Source of the DNA: CADEFF01 sp964569315
GTDB lineage: Bacteria > Pseudomonadota > Alphaproteobacteria > Dongiales > Dongiaceae
Length of the DNA stretch: 39,415 nucleotides
NCBI GenBank assembly: GCA_964569315.1
Contig: CAZMUZ010000024.1
Coordinates: forward strand, 1 to 39,415
Reading direction: 5' to 3'
Shown here: piece after piece, positions 22,835 through 30,832 of the stretch
How the letters are laid out: every line of letters starts with the position of its first letter
How positions within the stretch are numbered: the first letter of the stretch is position 1
Made by a program: the position numbers and the translations under genes
The notes under the pieces: generated by a model
The model's input: the letters and a program-made list of their open reading frames with translations, nothing else
The model's database searches: none
Told to the model about the DNA's origin: nothing

Positions 22835-25734
22835 GGCCGCTCCCGCTTGCGACGGAACTCGGCGCCGTAGCGCAGCACGGCTGGACGTGGCATGGCGCCC
22901 GGGAGTCCCGCGAGCGCCGGTTCCTGCGGCGCGGTTTCGTGGGTTTCCTCCGGCGCGCATTTCTCGAGCCGGACCTTGAGATCGAACCAGGCGGCCTGGC
23001 CGGTGACGGGGTCGCTGTTGCTGTAGCGATGGCCGCCCGGCTGCGGCGGCAGGAGCTCGGCGACGAGCGAGTTGACGATGAAGCCGCGCTTCGCTTCGGG
23101 GGCGTCGGGCGCGAGGCCGAAGCTGCCGCCGCGCCGGCCGATCGCGTTCCAGGTCCAGACCGTGTCCGGATTGACGCCGTCCATCGTCTTGACCGGCGCC
23201 TTCACGCGCCCGTGCGGACTTACGATCCAGACCCAGTCGTCGTCCGCGATGTCGAGCCGCGCCGCCGTCTCGCGCGCGACGAAGATCGGATTGTCGCCGT
23301 GGATCTGCCGCAGCCAGGCGTTCTGCGCGCCCCAGCTATGGTACATCGCCATCGGCCGCTGCGTGATGGCGTGGAACGGATAGTCGCGCGCCTGGATGCC
23401 CATCTCCTCCAGCGGGCGATACCAGAACGGCAGCGGATCGAAATAGGTCGCAATGCGCTGGCGATGGCGCTGCGGCGGCTTCACGGCGCCATGGCCTTCG
23501 GCGGCGAGGCGGAATTTCTGCAGCACCTCGATATAGAGCCGGAGATGGATGGGCTCCGGGCGGTCGAGGAAGCCCATGCCCGTCGCCCAGGCGAGATAGT
23601 CGCGATTGGCGAAGCGGAAATAGCGCTGGTTCGGCGCCAGCTCCTGGCGCCAGAAGCAATCGTTCGCCTTGTAGCGATCGAGCTGCCCGGGGTTGGGCGC
23701 GCCGCGGCCTTCGAGCTTGCCGTCCGCTCCGCGCCAGCCGGCGAGCATGCCGATCCCGGGGCGGCGTTCGTGCTTGACCATGTATTCGGGGAAACCGCCC
23801 GGATAGGCGGCGGCGCCACCGGCATCGACGAGCCCGGGCAGTCCCAGCCTCGCGCCGAGGTCGATCAGCACATCCTGGAACGGCCGTACGTCGCGATCGG
23901 GCTGCAGAACCGGCTGGCGGATCGCATCGGCGACGGAATCGCCGTCGGAGATCGGCCGGTCCAGGAGCGAGATGCAGTCATGCCGCTCGAGATAGGTGGT
24001 GTCGGGCAGCACGAGGTCGGCATAGGCGACCATCTCGGAGAAGTAGGCGTCGGAATAGATGACGTGCGGGATGCGGTAGCGGCCGGTCTTGGGGTCCTTG
24101 TCGGCCAGCATCTCGGCGGTGCCGCCGCTGTTCATGGCGGAGTTCCAAGCCATGTTGGTCATGTAGAGGAAGAGCGTGTCGATCGGATAGGGATCGCCCT
24201 TCCAGGCATTGGCGATGACCATGTGCAGCAGGCCGTGCGCCGCGAGCGGCGCTTCCCAGGAATAGGCCTTGTCGATGCGGCGCGCCGATCCGTCGGGATC
24301 CACCAGCAGATGCTCGGGACCATGCGGAAAGCCGAGCGGTATCCCGCCCAGCGGCTCGCCCGGCTTCACTTCGACCGCAAGGCCGGCGGGGAGCGGCGAG
24401 GGCGGCGCCGGCTTCGGATAGGGCGGCTTGTAGCGGAATCCGCCGGGACAATCGATCGAGCCCAGCAGCATCTGCAGGATGTGGATCGCGCGGCAGGTGT
24501 GGAAGCCGTTGGAATGCGCCGATACGCCGCGCATCGCATGCATGCTGACGGGCCGTCCCACGACATGGTCGTGACGGCGGCCGAGCCAGTCGGTCCACGG
24601 GATGTCGAGGCGGATCTCCTGCTCGAAGGCGGCATGGGCGAGCTCGCCGGCGATGCGGCGGATGGTATCTGCGGCGATGCCGGTTTCCGCCGACACCGCC
24701 TCCGGCGCATGGCGCCGGTCCAGCAGCCGTTCTGCGACGAGCTGGAAGGACGGAACGACGGAGCGCCCGTCGGCGAGCCGATACTCGCCGGCGAGCATCG
24801 GCTCGGCCTCGGCGTCGAAGGCCGGGACCTGCTGTTGGCGATGGCGATCCCAGACGAAAGGCCGCCCGGCCTCGTCGCGAACGAAGAGTCCATGGTCGGC
24901 CGCGCCCGGATCGCGGATCACGAGCCAGCCGGCGTTGGTGTAGCGGGCGAGGTAGGCGTAATCGACCTTGTCGGTGCGCAGCAGCTCATGCGCCAGCGCG
25001 AGCACCAGCAGGCCGTCCGTGCCGGGCTTGATGGCGAGCCATTCGTCGGCGATCGCCGAATAGCCGGTGCGGACCGGATTGATCGAAAGGAACTTCGCGC
25101 CCGCGCCCTCGGACCGCCCCTTCAGCTTGCCGAGGCCGATCTTGATCGGATTGCTCGCATGATCCTCGGCCACGCCGAACATCACGAAATAGCGCGTATG
25201 GTCCCAGTCCGGCTCGCCGAATTCCCAGAACGACCCGCCGATCGAATAGAGGCCGGCGGCCGCCATGTTGACCGAGCAGAATCCGCCATGGGCGGCATAG
25301 TTCGGCGTGCCGAACTGCTTCGCCCACCAGCCGGTGAGGGCCTGGCTCTGGTCGCGCCCGGTGAAGAAGGCGAGCTTGCGCGGGTCCTGCCAGCGGATCG
25401 CCGAGAGCCACTGTGTCGCGATGCCGAGCGCTTCGTCCCACTCGATCTCGACGAATTCGCCCCGGCCACGCTCGCCGACCCGCTTCAGCGGCTTGCGCAG
25501 CTTCGCCGGCGAGTTCTGCGTCATGATCCCCGCAGAGCCCTTGGCGCAGAGCACGCCGCGATTCACCGGATGGTCGCGATTGCCCTCGATGTAGCGGACC
25601 TTGCCGTCCTTCAGATGCACCTTGATGCCGCAACGGCAGGCGCACATGTAGCAGGTGGTGGTCTTCACTTCGTCCGAGACGGTGGGCGAGGTGTCGAGCC
25701 GCTCGGCAGGGGAACGGGGCGGGTTCAATCGCAA
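22831..25734 (-). CDS. soeA: Molybdopterin oxidoreductase catalytic subunit, probable sulfite dehydrogenase SoeA
   Basis: 967 residues. The start appears to be TTG at 25734, with GGGAG 8 bases upstream. Cys28, Cys31, Cys35 and Cys63 (CYMCACRCG and GVLCAKG) bind the N-terminal [4Fe-4S] cluster. Cys153 in HGGFCSVNMA is the likely Mo ligand. Bis-MGD-binding segments run through the middle and end (e.g. HAITQRPMAMYHSWGAQNAW). There is no twin-arginine signal, so the enzyme should be cytoplasmic, as for SoeABC, which oxidises sulfite to sulfate and feeds electrons to quinone. Length, Cys ligand, three-subunit order and a divergent tusA 149 bases away support this. Close relatives (polysulfide, thiosulfate and DMSO reductases) cannot be fully excluded from sequence reading alone. 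Confidence 0.82.
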   Translation of the reverse strand: MRLNPPRSPAERLDTSPTVSDEVKTTTCYMCACRCGIKVHLKDGKVRYIEGNRDHPVNRGVLCAKGSAGIMTQNSPAKLRKPLKRVGERGRGEFVEIEWDEALGIATQWLSAIRWQDPRKLAFFTGRDQSQALTGWWAKQFGTPNYAAHGGFCSVNMAAAGLYSIGGSFWEFGEPDWDHTRYFVMFGVAEDHASNPIKIGLGKLKGRSEGAGAKFLSINPVRTGYSAIADEWLAIKPGTDGLLVLALAHELLRTDKVDYAYLARYTNAGWLVIRDPGAADHGLFVRDEAGRPFVWDRHRQQQVPAFDAEAEPMLAGEYRLADGRSVVPSFQLVAERLLDRRHAPEAVSAETGIAADTIRRIAGELAHAAFEQEIRLDIPWTDWLGRRHDHVVGRPVSMHAMRGVSAHSNGFHTCRAIHILQMLLGSIDCPGGFRYKPPYPKPAPPSPLPAGLAVEVKPGEPLGGIPLGFPHGPEHLLVDPDGSARRIDKAYSWEAPLAAHGLLHMVIANAWKGDPYPIDTLFLYMTNMAWNSAMNSGGTAEMLADKDPKTGRYRIPHVIYSDAYFSEMVAYADLVLPDTTYLERHDCISLLDRPISDGDSVADAIRQPVLQPDRDVRPFQDVLIDLGARLGLPGLVDAGGAAAYPGGFPEYMVKHERRPGIGMLAGWRGADGKLEGRGAPNPGQLDRYKANDCFWRQELAPNQRYFRFANRDYLAWATGMGFLDRPEPIHLRLYIEVLQKFRLAAEGHGAVKPPQRHRQRIATYFDPLPFWYRPLEEMGIQARDYPFHAITQRPMAMYHSWGAQNAWLRQIHGDNPIFVARETAARLDIADDDWVWIVSPHGRVKAPVKTMDGVNPDTVWTWNAIGRRGGSFGLAPDAPEAKRGFIVNSLVAELLPPQPGGHRYSNSDPVTGQAAWFDLKVRLEKCAPEETHETAPQEPALAGLPGAMPRPAVLRYGAEFRRKRERP

Positions 25735-25882
25735 GCGGAGGGCTCCCTTTGCGGATGGCCCATCATCCGGCTTTACCGGGTGAGGTCAACGCCGGGCGCG
25801 GCGGCGCTCCCGCTGGCCGATCATTCTGCTAGCATGTGGCCCAGTTCCGCGGCTGCGGAGTGCCGCCAGTTTGGAGACCGGA

Positions 25883-26107
25883 ATGACCACGCTCGATGCC
25901 CGCGGCCTGAAATGCCCTCTGCCGGTGCTGCGGGCGCGCAAGGCGATGAAGGATGTCCCGGCCGGCGAGCTTCTGACGGTGCTCAGCAGCGATCCGGGCT
26001 CGCCCAAGGATTTCATCCACTTCTGTTCGGTGACGGGCAACGAGCTCGTCGAGTCGACCGAAGCGGACGGCATCTACCGATTCGTGATTCGCAAAGCTGC
26101 GGCTTAA
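25883..26107 (+). CDS. tusA: TusA-family sulfur carrier protein
   Basis: 74 residues from the ATG at 25883 with GGAG 6 bases upstream. The active-site motif is LDARGLKCPLPVLRARKAM, with the sulfur-carrying Cys11 in CPLP. Small size, the two-layer fold pattern and the SDPGSPKDFIHFCSVTGNEL segment fit TusA/SirA proteins. They pass persulfide sulfur between enzymes in tRNA thiolation, molybdenum cofactor supply or sulfur oxidation. The gene diverges from soeA, suggesting a role in sulfur compound oxidation or Mo-enzyme maturation. Its stop codon overlaps that of the convergent ProC-like gene in a shared TTAA. Confidence 0.92.
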   Translation: MTTLDARGLKCPLPVLRARKAMKDVPAGELLTVLSSDPGSPKDFIHFCSVTGNELVESTEADGIYRFVIRKAAA

Positions 26108-26886
26108 CCCGTCGCGCTCGCTTGCCGCAGCCGCGCGACAGCGCCCTCATAGGCCTTGCGCCAGGGCGCCAGCGCATTCGCCGATTCGAGGATCGCATAG
26201 CCGCCGGCGGTCATCGTGCCGGGCGTGCCGTAACGGTCGAGCGGCTCGCGAACGGAATGGCGCGGATCGGCGCGGAGCGCGTGACGGCAGGCGGCCTCGG
26301 TCAGTCCCGCCACGAGGCCGATCGCCGCCTGGCGCGGCAGCCCGGCCGCTTCGCCGGCGCGAACCATCTCGTCCAGCAACCCGTAGACCCAGAGATAGTA
26401 GCCGGCGAAGGCCGCGCCGGCATCGAACGCCCGTTCGTCCGCCACCCCATGCACCGCGCCCAGCGGCGAGAGCAGGGCGCGCGCGCCCGGGCGGTCGGGA
26501 TAGATCGGCATGGCAGACGCGCCGACCGAGGCCGCGCTGCTTGGCATTGCGCGCACGATGTCGGCTTCCGGCGCCGCCGCCGCGAGCGCGTCGAGCGTCA
26601 CGTCGATCGCCACGCAGACGAGGAGCTGGCCCCGACGCCAGTTCAACGCCCTGATGCAGGCGATTGCGTCCTTGGGCGGCGTCGCGATCATCACGGCATC
26701 GGCGGCGTCGAGCACGGCTTGGTTCGAAGGCATGACGCGGCAGTCGAAGCGTCGCGCAAGATCGGCGGCACGCGCCGCGCCGCGCGGCGAGAGGAGGATT
26801 TCCCGCCGGTCGCCGGCGTGGCGATAACCCTCGACTACGAACTCCGCGAGGCCGCCCACGCCGACGATACCCAGGCTTTCGGTCAT
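26104..26886 (-). CDS. Pyrroline-5-carboxylate reductase (ProC)-like protein
   Basis: 260 residues, GGGGGAG 7 bases before the ATG. The nucleotide-binding start is GIVGVGGLAEFVVEGY, and the dimerisation domain ends with RYGTPGTMTAGGYAILE, a variant of the SPGGTTxxGL motif of ProC; VRAMPSS replaces the usual VRxMPN. These deviations suggest a paralogue that may reduce a cyclic imine other than pyrroline-5-carboxylate. It is the last gene of a minus-strand series after the TAXI binding protein, 125 bases away. The housekeeping proC is expected elsewhere in the genome. Confidence 0.8.
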   Translation of the reverse strand: MTESLGIVGVGGLAEFVVEGYRHAGDRREILLSPRGAARAADLARRFDCRVMPSNQAVLDAADAVMIATPPKDAIACIRALNWRRGQLLVCVAIDVTLDALAAAAPEADIVRAMPSSAASVGASAMPIYPDRPGARALLSPLGAVHGVADERAFDAGAAFAGYYLWVYGLLDEMVRAGEAAGLPRQAAIGLVAGLTEAACRHALRADPRHSVREPLDRYGTPGTMTAGGYAILESANALAPWRKAYEGAVARLRQASATG

Positions 26887-27011
26887 GTTCCGCTCCCCCC
26901 GTTTGCTGGCCCGTATGGTGGCGGGAGCTTAGGCAAGCGACCGGCGACGGGCACTATTTCTTTTCCGAAGCGAAAGGCTGCAGGCCATGCGGGCCCGCGG
27001 TTCCACGATGC

Positions 27012-28139
27012 TTATTCCGGCGCGGGAGCGGGGGCCGGCGGCTGGCTGGTCTGGCCGATCTCGGTATAGTACCGCGCCGCCCCCGGGTGGAGCGGGATCG
27101 GCAACCCGACGAGCGCGCTGTTCACGTTGATCTTGCGGCCGACCGGACCGGCATCGTCCAGCAGCTTGCGGATCGAGGGATGCCAGATCGCGCGGGTGAT
27201 TTCGTAGACCAGGTCGTCGTCGAGGCTGCTATCCACCACCCAGAGCGCGCCGATGCCGAGCGTCACGGTGTTCCCTTCGATCCCCGCATAGACGCCGCTC
27301 GGGATGAGGTCGACGGTCAGATAGGGGTGCTCCTCGCGCAGCTTCTGGGCCGCCGCGTCATTGATCGGCAGCAGCTTGATCGGCAGCGTCGTAGCAAGGT
27401 CGGCGATCGCGGGGATGGGATAGCTGCCAACCACGATGATGGCGTCGAGTTCGCCCGCGGCGAGCTTCTGCGCCGCTTCGACGATCGGCAGATAGGCCGG
27501 CTTCACCCGCTTTTCGCTGAGATTGTAAGCGGAAAGCAGCAGGCGGGCCGTCTGGTAGCTGTCCGATTCCTTCTCGCCGATGGCGACGCGCTTGTGCTTC
27601 AGCCCGGCGACGCTTTCGATCCCGGAATCCGCCCGCACCACCACATGCACGCCTTCCTGGTAGAGGTTGGCGATGGCGCGCAACCCGATATCGGGCCCGG
27701 ATTCCTTGAACGGGCCGACGCCCATGAAGGCGCTTTCGGCGATATCCGCCTGGACAAGGCCGGAATCGAGGGCGCCTTCGTTGATCTGCCGCAGATTCGT
27801 GACCGATCCCGGCGTCGTCTGGGCGAGCGCGATCAGGCCGGGCACGCCGCAATTCCCTCCGGCGTCGCAGTCGCGCGAGCCAGGCGGGTTGCTGATGGCG
27901 CTCGCGATGACGCCCCCGATCGAGAAGTAGCTGGCCTCGGGCGTGCCGGTCCCGATCCGGAAATAGGCGATTTCCTGGGTTTCGGCGGGCATCGGGACGA
28001 GGGCTGCCGCTGCGAAGATCGCCGCCATGAAACCGAGGCCGGTGGCCGCCGGAAGGCCGAAACGCCGCACCGCGGTCGGGAGGCCGCGCCCTCCCGCAAG
28101 GCGGCGCTTCGCCGGCTCGTTCGTCCCTTGCTCGATCAT
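27012..28139 (-). CDS. TAXI-family TRAP transporter solute-binding protein
   Basis: 375 residues. A hydrophobic segment at about 28-50 serves as signal peptide or anchor, then the TAXI core begins with FRIGTGTPEASYFSIGGVIASAIS. Other family features are TPGSVTNLRQINEGALDSGLVQADI, the LKHKRVAIGEKESDSYQTARLLLSAY loop and IPAIADLATTLPIKLLPI. The C-terminus is Pro/Ala-rich. TAXI proteins deliver ligands to a fused DctQM-type permease, which is absent from the window, so this is an orphan binding protein. An inserted pair of cysteines (SRDCDAGGNCGVPG) may form a disulfide. The ligand is unknown. Confidence 0.9.
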   Translation of the reverse strand: MIEQGTNEPAKRRLAGGRGLPTAVRRFGLPAATGLGFMAAIFAAAALVPMPAETQEIAYFRIGTGTPEASYFSIGGVIASAISNPPGSRDCDAGGNCGVPGLIALAQTTPGSVTNLRQINEGALDSGLVQADIAESAFMGVGPFKESGPDIGLRAIANLYQEGVHVVVRADSGIESVAGLKHKRVAIGEKESDSYQTARLLLSAYNLSEKRVKPAYLPIVEAAQKLAAGELDAIIVVGSYPIPAIADLATTLPIKLLPINDAAAQKLREEHPYLTVDLIPSGVYAGIEGNTVTLGIGALWVVDSSLDDDLVYEITRAIWHPSIRKLLDDAGPVGRKINVNSALVGLPIPLHPGAARYYTEIGQTSQPPAPAPAPE

Positions 28140-28192
28140 GCCTATCGCGCCGTCGTTCGTGACGGCCTCAGTTTCACGGATATTCCGGCGAA

Positions 28193-28212
28193 ATTATGGT
28201 CATTTCCGGAAA
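28193..28212 (-). promoter_or_regulatory. Possible promoter and palindrome upstream of the TAXI gene
   Basis: On the minus strand CATAAT (28198-28193) matches the -10 consensus at five of six positions, about 54 bases before the TAXI start. A perfect 10-base palindrome TTTCCGGAAA (28203-28212) lies just upstream of it, where an activator or repressor could bind. The -35 region is weak. Confidence 0.3.
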
Positions 28213-28258
28213 GAGTGGCTTAACTCGCCCACGAATTCGGCGCGAAAGATGTGGCGGG

Positions 28259-29368
28259 CTATTTTTCGATCCGGCTCTCCAGCGCGGCGGTCTTCTCGCC
28301 GAGGCGTTTCAGCTCCTCGAACATGCGCTTCAGCCTCCCCACATAGAGGAGCTGGCGGTGGAACTCCTTCTGCGGCATGGCGGGCGAGCCGGCATAGGCC
28401 GAACCTGCCGGAATGTCGTGCGGCACCCCCGATTTGGCCATGATCGCCACGTCGTCGCCGATGGTGACATGGTCGGCGATGCCGACCTGCCCGCCCAGCA
28501 CCACGCGGTTGCCGAGCCTGCAGCTACCGGAGATCCCGACATGGCCGGCGAGCAGGCAATCCTCGCCGATCACGCAGTTGTGGCCGATCATCACCAGGTC
28601 GTCGATCTTGGTGCCGCGGCCGATCCGGGTGTCGCCCACCGTCCCCCGGTCCACGGCGGTGTTCGCGCCGATCTCGACATCGTCGCCGATCGTCACCGCT
28701 CCCAGCGAGGGAATCTTTTTCAGGCCTCGCGTGAGCGCGCCCGTCTTCTGGCCGCTCTGCGCGTCCTCGACGCGGCTCCGTTCCGGGGTGGCGAAGCTGA
28801 AGCCGTCGGCACCGATGCTCGCATTGTGATGCAGCACCACGCGGTCGCCGATGCGGCAGCGATCGCCGATCCGCACGCCGGGATGGATCAGGCAGTCGCG
28901 CCCGATCGCCACGCGCGCGCCGATGGTGACATTGCCCATGATCACGCTGCCGTCGCCGATCGACGTGCCCGGTCCGAACGTCGCGTAGGGCCCGATCGAG
29001 ACGCCGGCGCCGAGCGCGACGCTGCCATCCATGATTGCGGTGGGGTGGATGCCGGCCCGAAAGGCAGGCGGCTCCTCGAAGAGCGGCAGCAGGAGCGCGA
29101 GGGCATAGCGGGGCCGCGCCACCCACAATATGGCCTCGAGCGGATGGCCGGCGGGGAGGGCGATGCCCTCGGCGACCACCGCAACCCGCGCCGGCGTGGT
29201 CGCCGCGGCCGCGGCGAGATCGCGGTCGAAAAGGATAATGAGATCCTCGACGCCTTTGGCATCGCCCGGGTGGCAGGGCGCGCGAACGACGAGCTCCGCC
29301 TTGCCCTCGATCCGGGCGCCGAGCATCTTCGCCAGCTCGCCCGCCGCGATTCGCCGATTGTCCGTCAT
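28259..29368 (-). CDS. lpxD: UDP-3-O-(3-hydroxyacyl)glucosamine N-acyltransferase (LpxD)
   Basis: 369 residues. An N-terminal uridine-binding domain (about 1-100) is followed by a left-handed beta-helix of many hexapeptide repeats (about 105-325, e.g. ALGAGVSIGPYATFGPGTSI) and a C-terminal helix. The catalytic His of LpxD is present in MIGHNCVIGEDC. The enzyme adds the second 3-hydroxyacyl chain from acyl-ACP in lipid A synthesis. LpxD normally sits in a bamA-lpxD-fabZ-lpxA cluster; here the neighbours are a small cysteine-rich protein and a TAXI binding protein, so it may be a second copy or a relocated gene. No ribosome binding site is obvious at the ATG. Confidence 0.9.
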   Translation of the reverse strand: MTDNRRIAAGELAKMLGARIEGKAELVVRAPCHPGDAKGVEDLIILFDRDLAAAAATTPARVAVVAEGIALPAGHPLEAILWVARPRYALALLLPLFEEPPAFRAGIHPTAIMDGSVALGAGVSIGPYATFGPGTSIGDGSVIMGNVTIGARVAIGRDCLIHPGVRIGDRCRIGDRVVLHHNASIGADGFSFATPERSRVEDAQSGQKTGALTRGLKKIPSLGAVTIGDDVEIGANTAVDRGTVGDTRIGRGTKIDDLVMIGHNCVIGEDCLLAGHVGISGSCRLGNRVVLGGQVGIADHVTIGDDVAIMAKSGVPHDIPAGSAYAGSPAMPQKEFHRQLLYVGRLKRMFEELKRLGEKTAALESRIEK

Positions 29369-29469
29369 GCGCGTGTCAAAGACGGCAAGTGAGATGCCCC
29401 GTCGCCCCGAAACAAGATGGCACGGGCCGCCTGCCGGATGGAACAGCGATTTGGCCGGCTGGATGCCGC

Positions 29470-29784
29470 TCAGGGCGCGAGATGCTGCTTGCCGCAGTCG
29501 CCGGCGATGGATTTCAGCTTGTTGACCGATGCTTCATCGGCAAGGGCGCCGCGGCCCAGATCGTTGGCGAGCTTCGAGTACTCGTCGTAGGTGAAGCGGG
29601 CCTGTGCCTCGGTATTGGTGCATTGGCAGAAGGCCTTGCACTTCTCTGGCGCGTTGTTCGGCTGGCAGCTCTGCATGCAGGCCTTGAAATCGGCGTCGAG
29701 CTGCTCCTGCGGGATCCCCGCCGCGAATACCGGCTGGGCGAGGAGAAGGAGTCCGAGCAGCGCGAGGGCGAGCATCGGGCGCAT
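29470..29784 (-). CDS. Small cysteine-rich secreted protein
   Basis: 104 residues with a clear signal peptide (hydrophobic LALALLGLLLLAQ, probable cleavage after residue 21). The mature ~83 residues hold six cysteines, at 36, 40, 49, 53, 55 and 97, in two Cys-x3-Cys pairs (CMQSC and CKAFC) plus an extra CQC. This twin Cx3C spacing suggests two helices joined by disulfides in the periplasm. I do not recognise a function. It lies 101 bases upstream of lpxD on the same strand. Confidence 0.75.
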   Translation of the reverse strand: MRPMLALALLGLLLLAQPVFAAGIPQEQLDADFKACMQSCQPNNAPEKCKAFCQCTNTEAQARFTYDEYSKLANDLGRGALADEASVNKLKSIAGDCGKQHLAP

Positions 29785-29955
29785 GGAACTGGTCCCCGTG
29801 GTTGAGAGCGGCTCACCTTGCCGAGCCGGCCTTGGGGCGTCAATGGCGCTAACCGGGGCAAGGCCGTGCCATCGCCCGGGCTCGACGCCGGCGGGGTCAC
29901 GCTTTAAAGAGGATCGGCGTTCGACCTCGTTTCAACGCTGTGGAAACCTCCTGCC

Positions 29956-30762
29956 ATGACCGGATCTGCCTATTTTCGCGACGGGCTTCTCGCGGGCCGC
30001 ACCGCCCTCGTGACGGGCGGCGGGACGGGGATCGGGCGCGGCATCGCGCTCGAACTGGCGCGGCTCGGGGCACGCGTGGTGGCGGCGGCGCGCGACCGGT
30101 CGCGCGTCGATGCCGCGGCGGCGGAAATCGTGGCGGCGGGCGGCGCCGCGCTTGCCGAAACCGTGAACATCCGGAAGGAGGCGGAGGTCGCCGCCCTTTA
30201 CGACCGGATCGCGGCCGCCGGATGGGCGCCCGACATCCTCGTCAATAACGCGGGCGGACAGTTCCAGGCCGAGCCGCTGGCGATTTCGCCGAACGGGTTT
30301 CGCGCCGTGATCGATCTCAATCTCAACGGCACCTGGCTCATGACCCACCAGTTCGCGGAACGTTTCGTCGCCCGACGCGAAGCGGGCGAAACCGCCGCCG
30401 GGTCGGTCGTGAACATCGTGCTGTCGCTCTTCCAGGGGCTGCCGGCCATGGCGCATTCCGGCGCCTCGCGCGCCGGCGTCATGAACCTTACCAAGTCGCT
30501 GGCGCTCGCCTGGGGCCGGCACGGCATCACGCTCAACTGCATCGCGCCCGGCACGATCGAGACCGAGGCGGCGCTTTCCCGCTACGACATCGCGGAACTG
30601 AAGGACGACATCGGCCGCCTGCCGATCAAGCGCATGGGCAGCGTCGAGGAGATTGCCGCCGCGGCGGCTTTTCTGGTATCTCCCGCCGGCGCCTTCATCA
30701 CCGGGACCACGCTGATCGTCGATGGCGGCGAACATCTGCTGGGTCCGGTGCGCGAGGCCTGA
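29956..30762 (+). CDS. PECR-like short-chain dehydrogenase/reductase (trans-2-enoyl-CoA reductase type)
   Basis: 268 residues. The NADP-binding TGGGTGIGRG motif and NNAG are normal. The catalytic Tyr-x3-Lys is missing: the aligned positions are Ser168 and Arg172, in MAHSGASRAGVMNLTKSLAL. This is also how peroxisomal trans-2-enoyl-CoA reductase (PECR) reads, and the following INC/LNCIAPGTIETEAALSRY and PIKRMGSVEEI segments resemble PECR too. The enzyme likely acts on an enoyl-CoA by a mechanism that does not need Tyr. It stands 71 bases upstream of an acyl-CoA synthetase gene on the same strand, which would supply CoA thioesters. Confidence 0.85.
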   Translation: MTGSAYFRDGLLAGRTALVTGGGTGIGRGIALELARLGARVVAAARDRSRVDAAAAEIVAAGGAALAETVNIRKEAEVAALYDRIAAAGWAPDILVNNAGGQFQAEPLAISPNGFRAVIDLNLNGTWLMTHQFAERFVARREAGETAAGSVVNIVLSLFQGLPAMAHSGASRAGVMNLTKSLALAWGRHGITLNCIAPGTIETEAALSRYDIAELKDDIGRLPIKRMGSVEEIAAAAAFLVSPAGAFITGTTLIVDGGEHLLGPVREA

Positions 30763-30832
30763 CGGTCCTCCGGGGATCGGTATTGCAAGCCCGGCAGTCC
30801 CCCAGCACCCGACGCCCGAAAGCGCTCCCTCG

